Assembly (NCBI RefSeq): GCF_013166515.1
Contig: NZ_JABKKJ010000010.1
Coordinates: 29,083-93,082, forward strand
Length of the DNA stretch: 64,000 nt
Direction: 5' to 3'
Source of the DNA: Xylanibacter caecicola
Lineage (GTDB): Bacteria > Bacteroidota > Bacteroidia > Bacteroidales > Bacteroidaceae
The position numbers and the translations under genes are program-made. Below are positions 62,883 to 64,000 of this stretch, in pieces; the stretch's first letter is position 1, and each line of letters opens with the position of its first letter. A model generated the notes under the pieces. That model was not told the origin of the DNA. It made no database searches and worked only from the letters and a program-made list of their open reading frames with translations.

Positions 62883-62890
62883 CAAATATA
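62883..62890 (-). promoter_or_regulatory. Promoter -7 box for the methylase/nuclease operon
   Basis: The minus strand reads TATATTTG 57 nt before the methylase start at 62826. It shows that the R-M pair has its own promoter, independent of the DUF6088 gene upstream. Confidence 0.6.
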
Positions 62891-62949
62891 GCACATTTCT
62901 TTCATAAAAGAGTAGTTATCCTGTAAAAAAGCTCTGCCCTTGCAATATT

Positions 62950-63657
62950 TTAAGTCTTATATACTTGATAATTCATGTTGAACCGTGTCGTGGGAAGAAT
63001 GGTCTTTGCCATTTCTGTTTGCAATACGGTTTGTCTGATGTCGCCCAGTATGTCCGCCACCACCTTTCTGACACGTGGCGGATAACTTTTCGCCAAAGAT
63101 ACGATTTTTTCCAGTTCCGGCAGGCTGTACCCGTTGAAATATTGGCTTTTGACCCGGTTGTAGATGTCCTGTCCGGTTGTTCCGGGTATGCGCTTCATGT
63201 CCTTTATCGCATCGAGCAGCCGCAAGTACGGGACAAGGCTTTCATCCGGATAATCCATGCAGTAGGCTTTCACGCACTCTATATCCAAGTTCTTGAAACG
63301 GAAACGGCGAACCGGGTTTGGAGTGGCTATCGTTATGGTTGTGGCGACCTGTTCGGTCAGCCCCATTTTATTATAGACGTAAGCACCCGTGATATAGCCG
63401 TTCAGTTTTTCGGTAAGATAACGAAACTGTTCATCCTGATAGACGGGCAGCTTCCCCAATCCTAAGACCGATTTCTTGGGGCGGTAGTACGCCCCTTTTT
63501 CAACCCGTACCAGTACCCCTTTGCGGCTCTGTTCGGAGAGCAGCACCGCAACATTGGCGGTCTTTTCCGTTTCAAACGACAAATCCCGGAACGTGAATAT
63601 ACGCCCGGTATCTATCCGTTCAATCTGCCCAAGTATCTCTTTCCTGAATGAAGCCAT
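62950..63657 (-). CDS. DUF6088 / AbiEi-like antitoxin-type protein
   Basis: The 235-residue protein has an N-terminal winged-helix-like part (GRIFTFRDLSFETEKTANVAVLLS and VLVRVEKGAYYRPK) and an AbiEi-like C-terminal domain with GYITGAYVYNKMGL. Related genes are usually followed by an AbiEii-type nucleotidyltransferase toxin; here the R-M pair follows instead, so the cognate toxin appears to be absent. It may now act only as a regulator. Confidence 0.8.
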   Translation of the reverse strand: MASFRKEILGQIERIDTGRIFTFRDLSFETEKTANVAVLLSEQSRKGVLVRVEKGAYYRPKKSVLGLGKLPVYQDEQFRYLTEKLNGYITGAYVYNKMGLTEQVATTITIATPNPVRRFRFKNLDIECVKAYCMDYPDESLVPYLRLLDAIKDMKRIPGTTGQDIYNRVKSQYFNGYSLPELEKIVSLAKSYPPRVRKVVADILGDIRQTVLQTEMAKTILPTTRFNMNYQVYKT

Positions 63658-63682
63658 ATTTATGTACTTTGTTTCTATACTG

Positions 63683-63690
63683 CAAAGATA
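63683..63690 (-). promoter_or_regulatory. Promoter -7 box for the DUF6088 gene
   Basis: The minus strand reads TATCTTTG 25 nt before the start codon at 63657, matching TAnnTTTG. Confidence 0.6.
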
Positions 63691-63784
63691 GTATATTATG
63701 TAATCACCTGCAAAAACATAACAAATATTTTGCCGAAGATGTTTTTATTTCTCCAACTGTTGGTTGGATATTTTCATCTGCCAC

Positions 63785-63819
63785 GGACAAATCGGGACAG
63801 CGCAGGACAAATTCGGACA
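63785..63819. repeat. TGTCC repeat, inverted copy near the window end
   Basis: The reverse complement reads TGTCCGAATTTGTCC-TGCGC-TGTCCCGATTTGTCC, the same unit as at 53332-53366 and 54965-54999. The remaining 180 nt to the window end hold no gene; TACCTTTG at 63858-63865 and 63979-63986 are -7-like boxes pointing right, towards genes outside the window. Confidence 0.75.
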
Positions 63820-64000
63820 GCTCTTGCCGCCCGTCCAAATATAGCATATTTAGTCGCTACCTTTGAGCGGGACTCATTGCTGTCCCATTAAAATCCAAAA
63901 TAGTTCTTTGAAATGTTTGAAATTTAGTTAGTTACAGAGATTTTTCGAGCGCGACGATTTCACGACGATTTCATTTGATACCTTTGCCGCCTATAACAAA

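Larger units (their letters stand above)
15258..64000. mobile_element. CTnDOT-like integrative conjugative element (left part; right end beyond the window)
   Basis: From the tRNA-Ser 3' side onward the genes are those of a Bacteroides conjugative transposon: tyrosine integrase, ardA, DUF3873, traQ-to-traA on the minus strand, mobABC, and a DUF6088 gene. The integrase-next-to-tRNA layout suggests integration at the tRNA 3' end, but attR is not in the window, so the left boundary is inferred and may lie up to about 15,530. A separate 23.4-kb element is nested within it at 28,724-52,139. Confidence 0.85.

Overview
The window comes from a Bacteroidales chromosome carrying an integrative conjugative element. 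The evidence is the host gene families, the Bacteroidota-type promoters (TAnnTTTG at -7, TTTG/TTG about 20 bp upstream), starts without clear Shine-Dalgarno sequences, and a complete Bacteroides-type tra set. Intergenic repeats of the GAATTAAGAGTTAAGAATGAAG type and a BIME-like palindrome pair make a Prevotellaceae-like host plausible, but the species is inferred only.

Layout. (1) 1-15,260 is chromosomal core: pyrH (5' end only), birA, yraN, tadA, an M16 metalloprotease, xerD, aroQ, an O-methyltransferase, a coiled-coil lipoprotein, rsmI, tdk, an AI-2E-type transporter, a MerR regulator, a sirtuin, mutS2 and tRNA-Ser(UGA). (2) From just after the tRNA to the end of the window lies a CTnDOT-like element. 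It carries an integrase beside the tRNA, ardA, small accessory genes, and the transfer operon on the minus strand (traA, a DUF3408 gene and traD-E-F at 54.7-52.1 kb; traG-I-J-K-L-M-N-O-Q at 28.7-19.3 kb). An orphan cytosine methylase sits inside the operon. On the plus strand are mobA-mobB-mobC, then an adenine methylase/nuclease pair and a DUF6088/AbiEi-like gene on the minus strand. The right end of this element is outside the window.

(3) The tra operon is split by a second, nested mobile element of about 23.4 kb (28,724-52,139) integrated in the 3' end of traF. The junctions can be read to the base: an 8-bp CCACGCTT core is present on both sides, and joining them restores the TraF reading frame and its ATGA overlap with traG. 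The nested element has two tandem tyrosine recombinases, a regulator, DUF6043/DUF3987/DUF6371 genes and a MobV relaxase, so it looks mobilizable rather than self-transmissible. Its cargo is a defence and accessory island: a two-reverse-transcriptase operon matching type 3 defence-associated reverse transcriptases (DRT3) with a candidate ncRNA, an XRE-DUF1016 nuclease pair, an AraC/nitroreductase/EamA/radical-SAM-pair cluster, and an XRE-DUF2971-TIR operon. A frameshifted IS256-family copy sits directly behind the DRT3 terminator.

How it fits together: the outer element supplies conjugation (TraA-Q pore, MobABC relaxosome and coupling protein) and protects itself with ArdA and methylases. The nested element could use that machinery in trans but has broken the outer element's operon and given TraF a foreign 25-residue tail. 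The most interesting content is the nested defence cargo, particularly the DRT3 locus with a CACACACA tract in its downstream RNA, and the little-described XRE-DUF2971-TIR operon.
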